From positions 1 through 30,834 of the forward strand of contig CALHVH010000161.1 in the NCBI GenBank assembly GCA_938039225.1: a DNA stretch of 30,834 bases, given 5' to 3'. This stretch comes from an uncultured Gammaproteobacteria bacterium (GTDB lineage: Bacteria; Pseudomonadota; Gammaproteobacteria; Steroidobacterales; JABDMI01). The translations under genes were made by a program, and so were the position numbers. The notes under the pieces were generated by a model. The model did no database searches and was not told the origin of the DNA. It saw only the letters and a program-made list of their open reading frames with translations. Shown piece by piece: positions 16,262 to 23,922 of this stretch (position 1 is the first letter of the stretch; every line of letters begins with the position of its first letter).

Positions 16262-17374
16262 ATGAATGAAAATACGCTTCCACCAGAATTCCGCGCCTTA
16301 TTAAGTAAGATAAATGACCCTGTACTCGAATCCGACTTGTTTCAAGCGGTGCAATCAGGGTTCATTAGTTTTACCTCAATACCAAGTACAAGTAGTGATT
16401 CTGGGATAATCTTGCAATATCCGTTTCCTATTGAGGGGCATAAACGCAATTTATTGGAGCAAATACAAAGTGCGCAACAAAATATTGCCAATGAAAAAAA
16501 ATTAAATATAGATTTTGCATGGTCAGTAAAGGCTCATGCAGTACAGCAACATTTAAAACCACTAGTAGGGATTAAAAATATTATTGCTGTGGCTTCTGGA
16601 AAAGGCGGAGTTGGCAAATCTACTACCTCTGTCAATATTGCCCTGGCGCTCGCAAAAGAGGGGGCTGCGGTTGGTTTACTTGATGCTGATATTTATGGTC
16701 CAAGTATTCCGAGCATGTTGGGTTTGTCTGGACAAAAACCTGAAAGTCCAGATGGTAAAAGTATTGAGCCTATGCAAGCACATGGGGTCAAATGCATGTC
16801 TATTGGTTTTTTAGTAGGCGAAGATCAACCTATGGTTTGGCGAGGGCCGATGGTGACACAGGCGCTTACTCAGTTACTCAATGAAACTAACTGGGGTGAG
16901 TTGGACTATTTGATTGTTGATATGCCACCAGGGACAGGTGATTTACAGTTGACCTTATCGCAACGAGTACCACTAAGCGGGGCAGCAATTGTTACCACTC
17001 CGCAAAATATTGCTTTGCTTGATGCTAAAAAAGGTTTACAAATGTTTCGTAAAGTGAATGTTAAAATTCTCGGCATTGTTGAGAATATGGCCGCTTTTAT
17101 TTGTCCTCACTGCAATCAAGAATCAGCCATATTTGGTTCACATGGTGGACAAGCAATGGCAAAAGAATACGATACTAATTTATTAGGTTCTATTCCCTTA
17201 GCAACACGAATACGTGAAGAGACGGATAAGGGTATACCAACGGTTGTCAGTGAGCCTGATAATGTTCTTGCCAAAGCATATCAACAAGTAGCTTTAAAGT
17301 TATTGGCTGAATTAGCTGTCAGTCAAAAAGACTACAGTAACTTGTTCCCAAAGATTGTGGTTGAAAACACCTAA
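16262..17374 (+). CDS. mrp: Mrp/ApbC-family iron-sulfur cluster carrier ATPase
   Basis: This 370-residue protein loads [4Fe-4S] clusters onto apo-proteins in the cytoplasm. A DUF59-like N-terminal part (residues about 10-90) is followed by a deviant Walker A, SGKGGVGKST (about 112-121), DADIYGPSIPSMLG, VDMPPGTGDLQLTL and, near the C terminus, the cluster-binding CPHC pair. I chose the ATG at 16262 (MNENTLPPEF); it has no strong ribosome site. It is divergent from the kinase gene, with about 235 bp between the two chosen starts, and 26 bp from dcd. metG, mrp and dcd are also near neighbours in E. coli. Confidence 0.95.
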   Translation: MNENTLPPEFRALLSKINDPVLESDLFQAVQSGFISFTSIPSTSSDSGIILQYPFPIEGHKRNLLEQIQSAQQNIANEKKLNIDFAWSVKAHAVQQHLKPLVGIKNIIAVASGKGGVGKSTTSVNIALALAKEGAAVGLLDADIYGPSIPSMLGLSGQKPESPDGKSIEPMQAHGVKCMSIGFLVGEDQPMVWRGPMVTQALTQLLNETNWGELDYLIVDMPPGTGDLQLTLSQRVPLSGAAIVTTPQNIALLDAKKGLQMFRKVNVKILGIVENMAAFICPHCNQESAIFGSHGGQAMAKEYDTNLLGSIPLATRIREETDKGIPTVVSEPDNVLAKAYQQVALKLLAELAVSQKDYSNLFPKIVVENT

Positions 17375-17400
17375 TATTTTAAAATTAGAAGAGAAAAACA

Positions 17401-17967
17401 ATGAGTATTAAATCTGATAAATGGATACGTAGAATGTCTCAAGAAAATGAGATGATTTCACCTTTTGAAGCCGGGCAAGTTCGTTACCACGATGAAAACC
17501 GTGTGGTCTCCTATGGTACCTCTAGTTATGGTTACGATGTACGTTGTGCACGTGAGTTTAAAATATTTACTAATATTAATTCTGCGATTGTTGACCCAAA
17601 AAATTTCGATGAAAACAGTTTCGTTGATGTAGTGGCTGATGAATGCATTATCCCACCAAACTCATTTGCCTTAGCACGCACGGTTGAATATTTTAAAATC
17701 CCAAGGAATGTATTGACTGTGTGTTTAGGTAAGTCCACTTATGCGCGTTGCGGCATTATTGTAAATGTAACTCCACTAGAGCCAGAATGGGAAGGACATG
17801 TTACTTTGGAATTCTCAAACACAACCCCTTTACCTGCTCGAATTTATGCAAACGAAGGTGTGGCGCAGATGTTATTCTTTGAATCAGATGAAGTTTGTGA
17901 GACGTCTTATAAAGACCGAGGTGGAAAGTATCAAGGTCAGGAAGGGGTTACTTTACCTAAGACTTGA
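17401..17967 (+). CDS. dcd: dCTP deaminase
   Basis: This 188-residue homotrimeric enzyme converts dCTP to dUTP and ammonia, feeding thymidylate synthesis. Signature blocks are MSIKSDKWIRRM at the N terminus, GTSSYGYDVRCAREF, LGKSTYARCGIIVNVTPLEP and WEGHVTLEFSNTTPLPA, which holds the catalytic Glu. The C-terminal GGKYQGQEGVTLPKT closes over the nucleotide. Length and motifs are standard. RBS AGAAGAGAAA precedes the ATG. A terminator follows 30 bp after the stop. Confidence 0.97.
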   Translation: MSIKSDKWIRRMSQENEMISPFEAGQVRYHDENRVVSYGTSSYGYDVRCAREFKIFTNINSAIVDPKNFDENSFVDVVADECIIPPNSFALARTVEYFKIPRNVLTVCLGKSTYARCGIIVNVTPLEPEWEGHVTLEFSNTTPLPARIYANEGVAQMLFFESDEVCETSYKDRGGKYQGQEGVTLPKT

Positions 17968-17997
17968 AAAAATATAAGCAAAGTTTTAAATAAATAA

Positions 17998-18027
17998 AAA
18001 AAGCGACTTTGAAAGTCGCTTTTTTAT
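17998..18027. terminator. Bidirectional terminator between dcd and the DUF3108 gene
   Basis: AAGCGACTTT (18001-18010) and AAAGTCGCTT (18012-18021) form a perfect inverted repeat. It is flanked by a run of A on the left and a run of T on the right, so each strand reads a GC-rich hairpin followed by T residues. It sits between two convergent genes ending at 17967 and 18047, as expected for a shared terminator. Confidence 0.93.
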
Positions 18028-18046
18028 TTGTTATAAGATGAATTAA

Positions 18047-18835
18047 CTATTCTGTGCCTTCTGGAGCTGGCTTGTTTTTTAGTGTTTCAATAGCATCATT
18101 TTCAATTTTTGCTAAACCTAAATCTTTGTAGGAATACATGGTAAAGCTGGCTCTTTGTTTCTCGCCTTTGAATTGTTGCATTTTTACTAAAATGTAATCC
18201 AGTTCAGGAGCAAAATATAAAATGCTTCTACGGCTTGAACCTTTACGCTGCTGTTGAATTTTTAGGGTTTTATAACTGTCATTACCCAGTTTGAAAGTAT
18301 CTTCACCAAGCTGACTAACATTATACATTTTAACTACATTGTCTTTAATAACACTGTAAGTTGGCTTCAGCGTATTGTTTTTCAAATCACGTGTTAACTG
18401 CATCTGGAGACTTAATAAATCAAGTTCATTTCCAGAAAGCGTCAATTCTTCAGAACCATCTTCGGTTTTACTCTTGGCTAACTTCGTTGTCCAGTCATAA
18501 TCAATGCTGGCATTGTCACGACTATTATGTCTATAAGTTTTAGGCGTGATGGAGTTTTGGTTTAAATCAAATATTAAAGATTCTTTTATTTTTCCAAAGA
18601 GTTTCGCTATGCCTTTTGGTTTGGTATAAGTGGTATACGTATATTCACCAGTCTCAGGGTTTTGTCTCAAGCTCATTTTTGACTTTGCTTTGAATTTGTC
18701 GAAACGTGCAGTGTAGCTGGCATCGAACTGCGTGAACTCTGCATAGCTTGCAAAATTTACCAAAAATACGCTTAGCCCTAATAATAAGAACTTATTAATT
18801 TTTGAATAAATCGATAATTTTTTTTGATTTAACAT
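18047..18835 (-). CDS. DUF3108 exported protein
   Basis: This 262-residue protein has a signal peptide: KINKFLLLGLSVFLVNFASYA with likely cleavage after SYA (residue about 32). The mature part is beta-rich, with the DUF3108 blocks FTQFDASYTARFDKFKAK, GEYTYTTYTKPKGIAKLF, DLLSLQMQLTRDLKN and LDYILVKMQQFKGEKQRASFTMYSY. DUF3108 proteins are periplasmic, of unknown function, and often follow purN in beta- and gammaproteobacteria. The gene is 32 bp downstream of purN and ends at a shared terminator, so it is the last gene of the purMN unit. Confidence 0.88.
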   Translation of the reverse strand: MLNQKKLSIYSKINKFLLLGLSVFLVNFASYAEFTQFDASYTARFDKFKAKSKMSLRQNPETGEYTYTTYTKPKGIAKLFGKIKESLIFDLNQNSITPKTYRHNSRDNASIDYDWTTKLAKSKTEDGSEELTLSGNELDLLSLQMQLTRDLKNNTLKPTYSVIKDNVVKMYNVSQLGEDTFKLGNDSYKTLKIQQQRKGSSRRSILYFAPELDYILVKMQQFKGEKQRASFTMYSYKDLGLAKIENDAIETLKNKPAPEGTE

Positions 18836-18867
18836 GCACTCTCCTGCGTATGGTTAAAGATAAACAT

Positions 18868-19500
18868 TCAAATACAATGTGGCTTACTGAGTAATTCATT
18901 ATTGAAAAATATTTTATCTTCAAGTAATTCTAGCTGCTTATTCGCAAACCATTCAACTACTAATGGATAGAGTTTATGTTCTTGTGCCTGAACCTTAGCT
19001 GAAAGGCTCTGGATATCATCATTTTTTTCAATAGAAACAAGGGCTTGAGCAATTATTGGGCCGCCATCAAGTTCTGGTGTCACAAAGTGTACACTGCAAC
19101 CATGTTCTGTATCTCCAGCGTCTATTGCACGCTGATGAGTATCCAGTCCTTTGTACTTGGGAAGCAGTGATGGATGGATATTGATGAGTTTGCCAGTAAA
19201 TTGATTAACAAATTCTTCGGTGAGAATTCGCATAAAACCAGCAAGTACAATTAAGTCAGGATTTAGGCGATTAATGACTTCACTTAAACCTTGGTCGTAC
19301 TCTTGGCGGCTTTGATTTTTTCGACTAGGAATTACGTAAGCTGGAATTTTATGCTCACGTGCCCGGTCCAACCCCTTAGCTTTAGTGCGATTGCTGATGA
19401 TTGCAATAACTTGAGCATCAATATTTTTTGCATTGATGGCATCAAGTATGGCTTGTAAATTACTACCAACACCCGAAATAAGAACCGCAATTTTTAACAT
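18868..19500 (-). CDS. purN: Phosphoribosylglycinamide formyltransferase 1 (GAR transformylase)
   Basis: This 210-residue enzyme uses 10-formyl-THF to formylate GAR in step 3 of purine synthesis. It shows the ISGVGSNLQAIL substrate loop and INIHPSLLPKYKG, with the catalytic Asn and His. CSVHFVTPELDGGPII carries the second His and the essential Asp. These correspond to E. coli Asn106, His108 and Asp144. The length is normal. The ATG is 15 bases downstream of the purM stop. Confidence 0.97.
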   Translation of the reverse strand: MLKIAVLISGVGSNLQAILDAINAKNIDAQVIAIISNRTKAKGLDRAREHKIPAYVIPSRKNQSRQEYDQGLSEVINRLNPDLIVLAGFMRILTEEFVNQFTGKLINIHPSLLPKYKGLDTHQRAIDAGDTEHGCSVHFVTPELDGGPIIAQALVSIEKNDDIQSLSAKVQAQEHKLYPLVVEWFANKQLELLEDKIFFNNELLSKPHCI

Positions 19501-19515
19501 CAGAGATAGAAAGAC

Positions 19516-20559
19516 TTATACGTAAGTGACGATTTGCTTGCCATCAACAATTTTACCAATCAAGTAAGCATCTTCATTCATTTCTTTGAGCGTTTCTAAA
19601 ATCGCTGAACTCTCATCAGCATCAACACAAAGAATAAATCCGATTCCACAATTAAAGGTAATTCGCATGTCGGCATCAGAAATATTGCCTTGCTCTTGCA
19701 GCCATTGAAAAATTGCTGGAAGTTCCCAGGCCTTGGTATCAATTTCTGCGTTTACATTCTCTGGTAGTACGCGAGGAATGTTTTCTGTTAAACCACCACC
19801 GGTTACATGCACCATGGCATGCACTGTGTGTTTTTTTAGTAGACCTAGAACAGTTTTAACATAAATGCGAGTTGGCTCAAGCATTAGGTCGATAAGTTTT
19901 TTATCACCGAGTGTTTCATTAAAGTCTTTACCGCTGACTTCTAGAACTTTACGAACCAATGAAAATCCATTGGAATGAATTCCCGAAGAGGCAATGCCGA
20001 TAAGATGTTGTCCAGCACTCACATTAGAGCCATCAATGATTTCACTTTTTTCAGCAACGCCCACACAGAAACCAGCAAGGTCGTAATCATCTTTGTGGTA
20101 CATGCCTGGCATTTCTGCGGTTTCGCCACCTATAAGTGCGGCGCCTGATTGCTCGCAACCATTAGCTATACCTTTGATTACGTCAGCTGCAACATCGATT
20201 TCTAGTTTGCTAGTTGCATAATAATCTAAGAAAAACAGAGGTTCTGCGCCTAACACCAAAATATCGTTGACGCACATGGCCACTAAATCTATACCGACCG
20301 TGTCGTGTTTACCTGAATCGATTGCCAAACGTAACTTTGTTCCCACGCCGTCGGTGCCTGAAACTAAAATAGGTTCTTTATATTTGCTGGTATCTAATGC
20401 AAATAAACCACCAAAGCCACCAATTGAACCAATGACGCCAGGTCTATGGGTGCGTTTGATGTCAGGTTTAATACGCTCAACTAAAGCATTGCCCGCGTCG
20501 ATATCAACTCCGGCATCTTTATAGCTAAGTCCTTTTTTATCTGTTTTTTGCTCAGTCAT
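19516..20559 (-). CDS. purM: Phosphoribosylformylglycinamidine cyclo-ligase (AIR synthetase)
   Basis: This 347-residue ATP-dependent enzyme closes the imidazole ring of AIR. Motifs include LSYKDAGVDIDAGNALVERI at the N terminus, the GTDGVGTKLRLA loop, DLVAMCVNDILVLGAEPLFF, LIGGETAEMPGMYH and HVTGGGLTENIPRVLP. All are close to E. coli PurM, which fixes the start at 20559. No Shine-Dalgarno sequence precedes this ATG, and a promoter-like -10 lies only a few bases upstream (see the promoter entry). purN and the DUF3108 gene follow on the same strand. Confidence 0.97.
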   Translation of the reverse strand: MTEQKTDKKGLSYKDAGVDIDAGNALVERIKPDIKRTHRPGVIGSIGGFGGLFALDTSKYKEPILVSGTDGVGTKLRLAIDSGKHDTVGIDLVAMCVNDILVLGAEPLFFLDYYATSKLEIDVAADVIKGIANGCEQSGAALIGGETAEMPGMYHKDDYDLAGFCVGVAEKSEIIDGSNVSAGQHLIGIASSGIHSNGFSLVRKVLEVSGKDFNETLGDKKLIDLMLEPTRIYVKTVLGLLKKHTVHAMVHVTGGGLTENIPRVLPENVNAEIDTKAWELPAIFQWLQEQGNISDADMRITFNCGIGFILCVDADESSAILETLKEMNEDAYLIGKIVDGKQIVTYV

Positions 20560-20567
20560 GGGCGCGT

Positions 20568-20596
20568 ATTGTACACGATGGTCACTGTATCTTTAA
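20568..20596 (-). promoter_or_regulatory. Candidate purM promoter giving a near-leaderless mRNA
   Basis: On the minus strand TTAAAG (20596-20591) and TACAAT (20573-20568) are separated by 17 bases, the ideal sigma-70 spacing. The -10 matches consensus at five of six positions; the -35 is weak. The expected start point lies within about three bases of the purM ATG at 20559. This fits the absence of a Shine-Dalgarno sequence there. Confidence 0.4.
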
Positions 20597-20729
20597 CAGC
20601 AATTGAAGGCATTAGCCGTAATTTTAGGGTTCGGAATCCTTCGCTTAATTATTGAGCTTAGCAAAGACTGAAGAATTTGCTTAAGTATGTCAAAATACCC
20701 AATATTCATAGACTTAGAAAGAGAAGAGT

Positions 20730-21896
20730 ATGGTCGCGCAGGATCGTTTATATAATTTAATTGGCGTTTTTCTAATTGGTTGGCTTTTAGTAAAACTATC
20801 TCCAATCCTTACTCCATTCATTGCCGCAGCTTTATTGGCTTATATCGGCGACCCATTAGTGGATAAATTAGAAACCTACAAAATGCGAAGAACCTTAGCG
20901 GTTGTGACTGTATTTGTTGGTTTAACCCTATTTTTCATTTTGTTGGTTTTACTACTTGGGCCAATGGTTAAAACCCAAGCTTCCGCATTAAGTGAAAAAA
21001 TGCCTGAGTATCTTGAAAAACTAGAATCCACAGTCCTCCCTAAAGTCGCCGGACTTTTAGGTGTGTCTTCTGAGGGTGGGTTTGGATGGAGTGCACTCTT
21101 TTCGGAGTATGGAGATAAATTAAGTGAAGTAGGTGGCAAATTGGCAGGCTCGATAACCAAATCAGGAGCCAATCTTATTGGAGCTGTGTTCACAATTGCT
21201 TTAACTCCAATTTTAGCTTTCTACTTATTGCGTGATTGGGATTTGTTAGTAGCACGTATTGGCGCCTTAATTCCAAGACGTTATCAAGAAAAAACTTTTT
21301 TATTAGCCAAAGAGTCGGATCAAGCTTTAGGTAGTTTTTTACGCGGCCAATTATTAGTGATGTTAGGTCTGGCCGTGGTGTACACCATTGGTTTAATGAT
21401 TCTAGGTTTAGACAATGCCATTGCTATTGGTGTTTTATCCGGCTTGGTTAGTTTTGTGCCTTACCTAGGGTTTGTCGTAGGGATTTTCTTAGCAGCACTA
21501 ACAGCTTTTGCTCAAGGTGGCGGACCATTATTACTCGTTGGCGTGGTTGTGGTGTTTGCTGTTGGTCAAGCAATTGAAGGTACGGTCTTAACCCCAAAGC
21601 TTGTAGGTGAGAGTATTGGTTTGCATCCTGTGATTGTTATTTTTGCGGTCATGGCGGGTGGCCAATTATTTGGATTCTTTGGAATTTTATTAGCTCTGCC
21701 TGTTGCTGCTGTTCTTTCTGTGTTCTTACGTCACTTCTACGCAGATTTTATTGAAGATGACTATCTTGTGGATAAGCCAGAAGAACATGTGAGTGAAGTG
21801 GTTTTGGATGAGGAAACCAAATTAGTTTTCTCAAAACATGATCATGTTGTTGAAGATGATATCAGTGACTTATCGGATGCTGTTTCGGACGATTAA
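20730..21896 (+). CDS. perM: PerM/AI-2E family membrane transporter
   Basis: This 388-residue permease of the AI-2E exporter superfamily has about eight helices: two N-terminal pairs, a periplasmic or cytoplasmic middle domain (residues about 85-150, ALSEKMPEYLEKLE), then LTPILAFYLLRDWD and GFVVGIFLAALTAFAQGGG. Further signatures are IEGTVLTPKLVGESIGLHPV and GILLALPVAAVLSVFLRHFY, typical of the family. The last 45 residues are a soluble acidic tail. The substrate is not known. A purine-rich RBS (AGAAAGAGAAGAG) fits the ATG at 20730. The TAA is followed directly by the hda ATG with no spacer. Confidence 0.92.
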   Translation: MVAQDRLYNLIGVFLIGWLLVKLSPILTPFIAAALLAYIGDPLVDKLETYKMRRTLAVVTVFVGLTLFFILLVLLLGPMVKTQASALSEKMPEYLEKLESTVLPKVAGLLGVSSEGGFGWSALFSEYGDKLSEVGGKLAGSITKSGANLIGAVFTIALTPILAFYLLRDWDLLVARIGALIPRRYQEKTFLLAKESDQALGSFLRGQLLVMLGLAVVYTIGLMILGLDNAIAIGVLSGLVSFVPYLGFVVGIFLAALTAFAQGGGPLLLVGVVVVFAVGQAIEGTVLTPKLVGESIGLHPVIVIFAVMAGGQLFGFFGILLALPVAAVLSVFLRHFYADFIEDDYLVDKPEEHVSEVVLDEETKLVFSKHDHVVEDDISDLSDAVSDD

Positions 21897-22592
21897 ATGA
21901 AACAGTTGGCCCTGCAAGTAAGTCTTCCTGCCCACGCAGTTTTTGATACCTTTATTTCTAATGGTAATGAAGCCTTGGTGGTACAGTTAAAGAAATTGAG
22001 TGAGACCGCAAATGTAGGTGAGACTGTATTTTTCTCGGGTAAAGTTGGAACCGGGAAAACGCATTTACTACAGGCAACTTGCCATGCGAGCTCTGATGCT
22101 TCACAAGTGATTTATTTAAATTTGGCGAACCCGGCTTATACTTTTGAAGTGCTTGAAGGCTGGGATGCAGCTCAGCTAATTTGTCTAGATAATATTGATA
22201 TTGTACAAGGTGATGCTCAATGGGAAGAGGCGCTCTTTGATTTGTTTAATCGACGTTTAGAAAGAGCAAACGGTGAAAGAGCTAGTTTGGTCATGGCTGC
22301 GAGTAAACCATTAAAAGAATTAAATTTAAGCCTTCCAGATTTGCGTTCACGCTTAAGTTCAGGTTTGATATTTCATATTTCTGAATTGGCCGAACAGCAT
22401 TTGTCCTTAGCCTTAACCGCTCATGCACATCAAAGGGGTTTTGAAATTCCAAGTGATAGTATGAAATTTCTTATGAGTCGTTTGCCACGAGAATTAAGCG
22501 AGTTAATGGCCTGGTTAGATAAAACCGATAAAGCTTCATTAGAAGCCAAGCGCAAGTTGACCATTCCTTTTGTTAAGAGTTTGTTGGATTAG
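21897..22592 (+). CDS. hda: Hda, DnaA-inactivating regulator
   Basis: This 231-residue AAA+ protein related to DnaA domain III promotes ATP hydrolysis by DnaA together with the DNA-loaded clamp, preventing re-initiation. The N-terminal KQLALQVSLPAHAVFDTFI contains the clamp-binding QL-x-L motif. Walker A is GKVGTGKTHLL (residues about 50-58), the Walker B-like part is LICLDNIDIVQG, and sensor/box VII is DLRSRLSSGL with its arginines. There is no C-terminal DNA-binding domain, which distinguishes Hda from DnaA. It directly abuts perM and is translationally coupled to it. Confidence 0.94.
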   Translation: MKQLALQVSLPAHAVFDTFISNGNEALVVQLKKLSETANVGETVFFSGKVGTGKTHLLQATCHASSDASQVIYLNLANPAYTFEVLEGWDAAQLICLDNIDIVQGDAQWEEALFDLFNRRLERANGERASLVMAASKPLKELNLSLPDLRSRLSSGLIFHISELAEQHLSLALTAHAHQRGFEIPSDSMKFLMSRLPRELSELMAWLDKTDKASLEAKRKLTIPFVKSLLD

Positions 22593-22627
22593 GTTCTTTT
22601 ATAGTTTATAAGTTATAAAAAGAAACA

Positions 22628-22704
22628 GTAGGGGCGACTCCCTGTGGTCGTCCAGGTGGATTTTTTCGCATTCGCACAGGGTAGGCACAGGGACCTACCC
22701 CTAC
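22628..22704. repeat. Palindromic repeat of two hairpins with complementary loops
   Basis: The 77-base element begins GTAGGGG (22628-22634) and ends CCCCTAC (22698-22704). Inside, hairpin 1 is GGGCGAC/GTCGTCC (22632-22638, 22647-22653) with loop TCCCTGTG. Hairpin 2 is GGGTAGG/CCTACCC (22679-22685, 22694-22700) with loop CACAGGGA. The two 8-base loops are exact reverse complements. It resembles the GTAGGGGCGACC-type intergenic palindromes I recall from unrelated bacterial genomes. It lies between hda and the convergent DUF2069 gene. Confidence 0.8.
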
Positions 22705-22739
22705 GATATGATTCCCTCAACTGGATTGAGCGGCTAGTG

Positions 22740-23189
22740 TCATTGAATACCTTTCTTTTTCGCTCTCTTCTCAATCCGAGCTTGCTTCCTAGCTAAACGT
22801 TTAGCTTTCTTTTCTGGATCCGGAACATAATGACCGCCATCCACTAAGTATGACGTGCGAATCACCATAAGTATGGCAAATACGCAGCCTGTCCAAGCGA
22901 CTAGAGAAATTGCTGAGTAGATTCCCATTGCTGGATTGATAAAGCGTTCTACTAGACTCCAGCATAAATAAATAACCAAGAGATTAGGAATTAACTGAAA
23001 GTAGCGTCTACGTTTTGTAAGTACAGCGGGTGTAAGAATTATTAATGGAATGCAGCAAGCTAAGGCAATCCAGTTGGGTCCAGTAGTGAGCCAGCCAATT
23101 AGATAACTAGCAAGAGCAATTACATAGGTGGTTGCTGAGGCCAGATAAAGTTGTCGGCCAGATATGGTTATTTGTTTTTTGTCAGACAT
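22740..23189 (-). CDS. DUF2069 membrane protein
   Basis: This 149-residue protein has four predicted membrane helices (residues about 16-35, 38-57, 66-85, 92-112). They are followed by PDPEKKAKRLARKQARIEKR, a very basic cytoplasmic tail. The order of a loop after PLIILTPAVLTKRRRYFQ, then a NLLVIYLCWSLVERFINP helix, resembles DUF2069, a small membrane family of unknown function. It lies next to the ArsC-like gene, as does a DUF2069 gene in Pseudomonas as I recall it. The role is unknown, and the family call is less sure than the membrane topology. Confidence 0.7.
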   Translation of the reverse strand: MSDKKQITISGRQLYLASATTYVIALASYLIGWLTTGPNWIALACCIPLIILTPAVLTKRRRYFQLIPNLLVIYLCWSLVERFINPAMGIYSAISLVAWTGCVFAILMVIRTSYLVDGGHYVPDPEKKAKRLARKQARIEKRAKKKGIQ

Positions 23190-23204
23190 AAAAGAGCCTC
23201 GAAT

Positions 23205-23223
23205 CCCTGAACTTGATTCAGGG
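23205..23223. repeat. Short palindrome between the arsC-like and DUF2069 genes
   Basis: CCCTGAA (23205-23211), loop CTTGA, TTCAGGG (23217-23223). On the plus strand it is followed by TCTTTTAATT. Genes on both sides are read on the minus strand, where the T-run comes only about 13 bases after the stem. The core CCTGAACTTGATTCAGG resembles a widespread intergenic palindrome, so I class it as a repeat that may also attenuate read-through. Confidence 0.6.
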
Positions 23224-23237
23224 TCTTTTAATTGATT

Positions 23238-23585
23238 CTACTTGAATAATTCCAAAACACTTTCTGGAGGGCGACCAATACGTGCTGACTCTTGGGTCAC
23301 GACAATAGGGCGTTCTATCAAAATTGGATGCTCTAGCATTAAGTCTATCAATGAAGAATCCTTTAAATCATCTAGAGCTATACCCAGTTCACCCAGAATT
23401 TTTTCTTTGGTTCGCATCACTTCAATCGGTTTTTTATCCAATTTTTTAAGGATGTCCTTTAATGTTGATTTTTTGGGAGTATCTTTTAAGTATTCATGTA
23501 TTTCAAAATCCACGCCTTGTTCTTCAAGTAGAGCAAGGGTTTGGCGAGATTTAGAGCAGCGTGGATTGTGGTAGATAGTAGTCAT
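23238..23585 (-). CDS. arsC: ArsC-family thioredoxin-fold reductase, YfgD type
   Basis: This 115-residue ArsC/Spx-fold protein starts IYHNPRCSKSRQTLALLEEQ with the catalytic Cys of CxxS at residue 10. ERPIVV (the RP-I motif of arsenate reductases) and ARIGRPPESVLELF follow near the end. The sequence closely follows E. coli YfgD, which sits next to hda in E. coli. Glutathione/glutaredoxin-dependent arsenate reduction is the family function, but YfgD-type members are outside ars operons and their true substrate is unclear. Confidence 0.9.
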   Translation of the reverse strand: MTTIYHNPRCSKSRQTLALLEEQGVDFEIHEYLKDTPKKSTLKDILKKLDKKPIEVMRTKEKILGELGIALDDLKDSSLIDLMLEHPILIERPIVVTQESARIGRPPESVLELFK

Positions 23586-23627
23586 AATATTTACAGTTTA
23601 TACGTGGAAATAAGATAGTATTATCGC

Positions 23628-23915
23628 ATGAACCAAAAAGAAAATAGTAACTCACGCCGATTTATTGTATCTGGCAAAGTGCAGGGAGTGTTTTTCCGAG
23701 CCAGCACTAAGAAGGTAGCGGATAGATTGGGCTTGAATGGCTATGCCAAGAATCTGCAAAGTGGTCAAGTTGAGGTTTTGGCTCAAGGAACTGCGGATGC
23801 TTTGGAACAGCTGAGAGTATGGCTGCACAAGGGTTCTGAATATTCTAAAGTTGATTCAGTGGTGGAAGTTGATTCTGTTACAGTTGAATACTTAGTTCAT
23901 TTTGAGACACTATAG
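23628..23915 (+). CDS. acyP: Acylphosphatase
   Basis: This 95-residue enzyme hydrolyses acyl phosphates. It has SGKVQGVFFRAST with the catalytic Arg and LGLNGYAKNLQSGQVEVLAQG with the catalytic Asn. The fold length (about 90) is typical. It is divergent from the arsC-like gene across 42 bp and followed after 7 bp by the M50 protease gene, so the two are probably cotranscribed. Confidence 0.94.
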   Translation: MNQKENSNSRRFIVSGKVQGVFFRASTKKVADRLGLNGYAKNLQSGQVEVLAQGTADALEQLRVWLHKGSEYSKVDSVVEVDSVTVEYLVHFETL

Positions 23916-23922
23916 TGGAAAT

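Noticed and set aside
20621..20640. GGTTCGGAATCC resembling a tRNA T-arm
   Set aside because: No acceptor, D or anticodon arms can be folded around it, and the loop does not fit.
20876..21193. 105-codon minus-strand frame inside perM
   Set aside because: It is antisense to a well-supported membrane transporter and has no family features.
23242..23574. 110-codon frame antisense to the arsC-like gene
   Set aside because: It mirrors almost the exact extent of a clearly conserved gene, so it is a codon-bias shadow.
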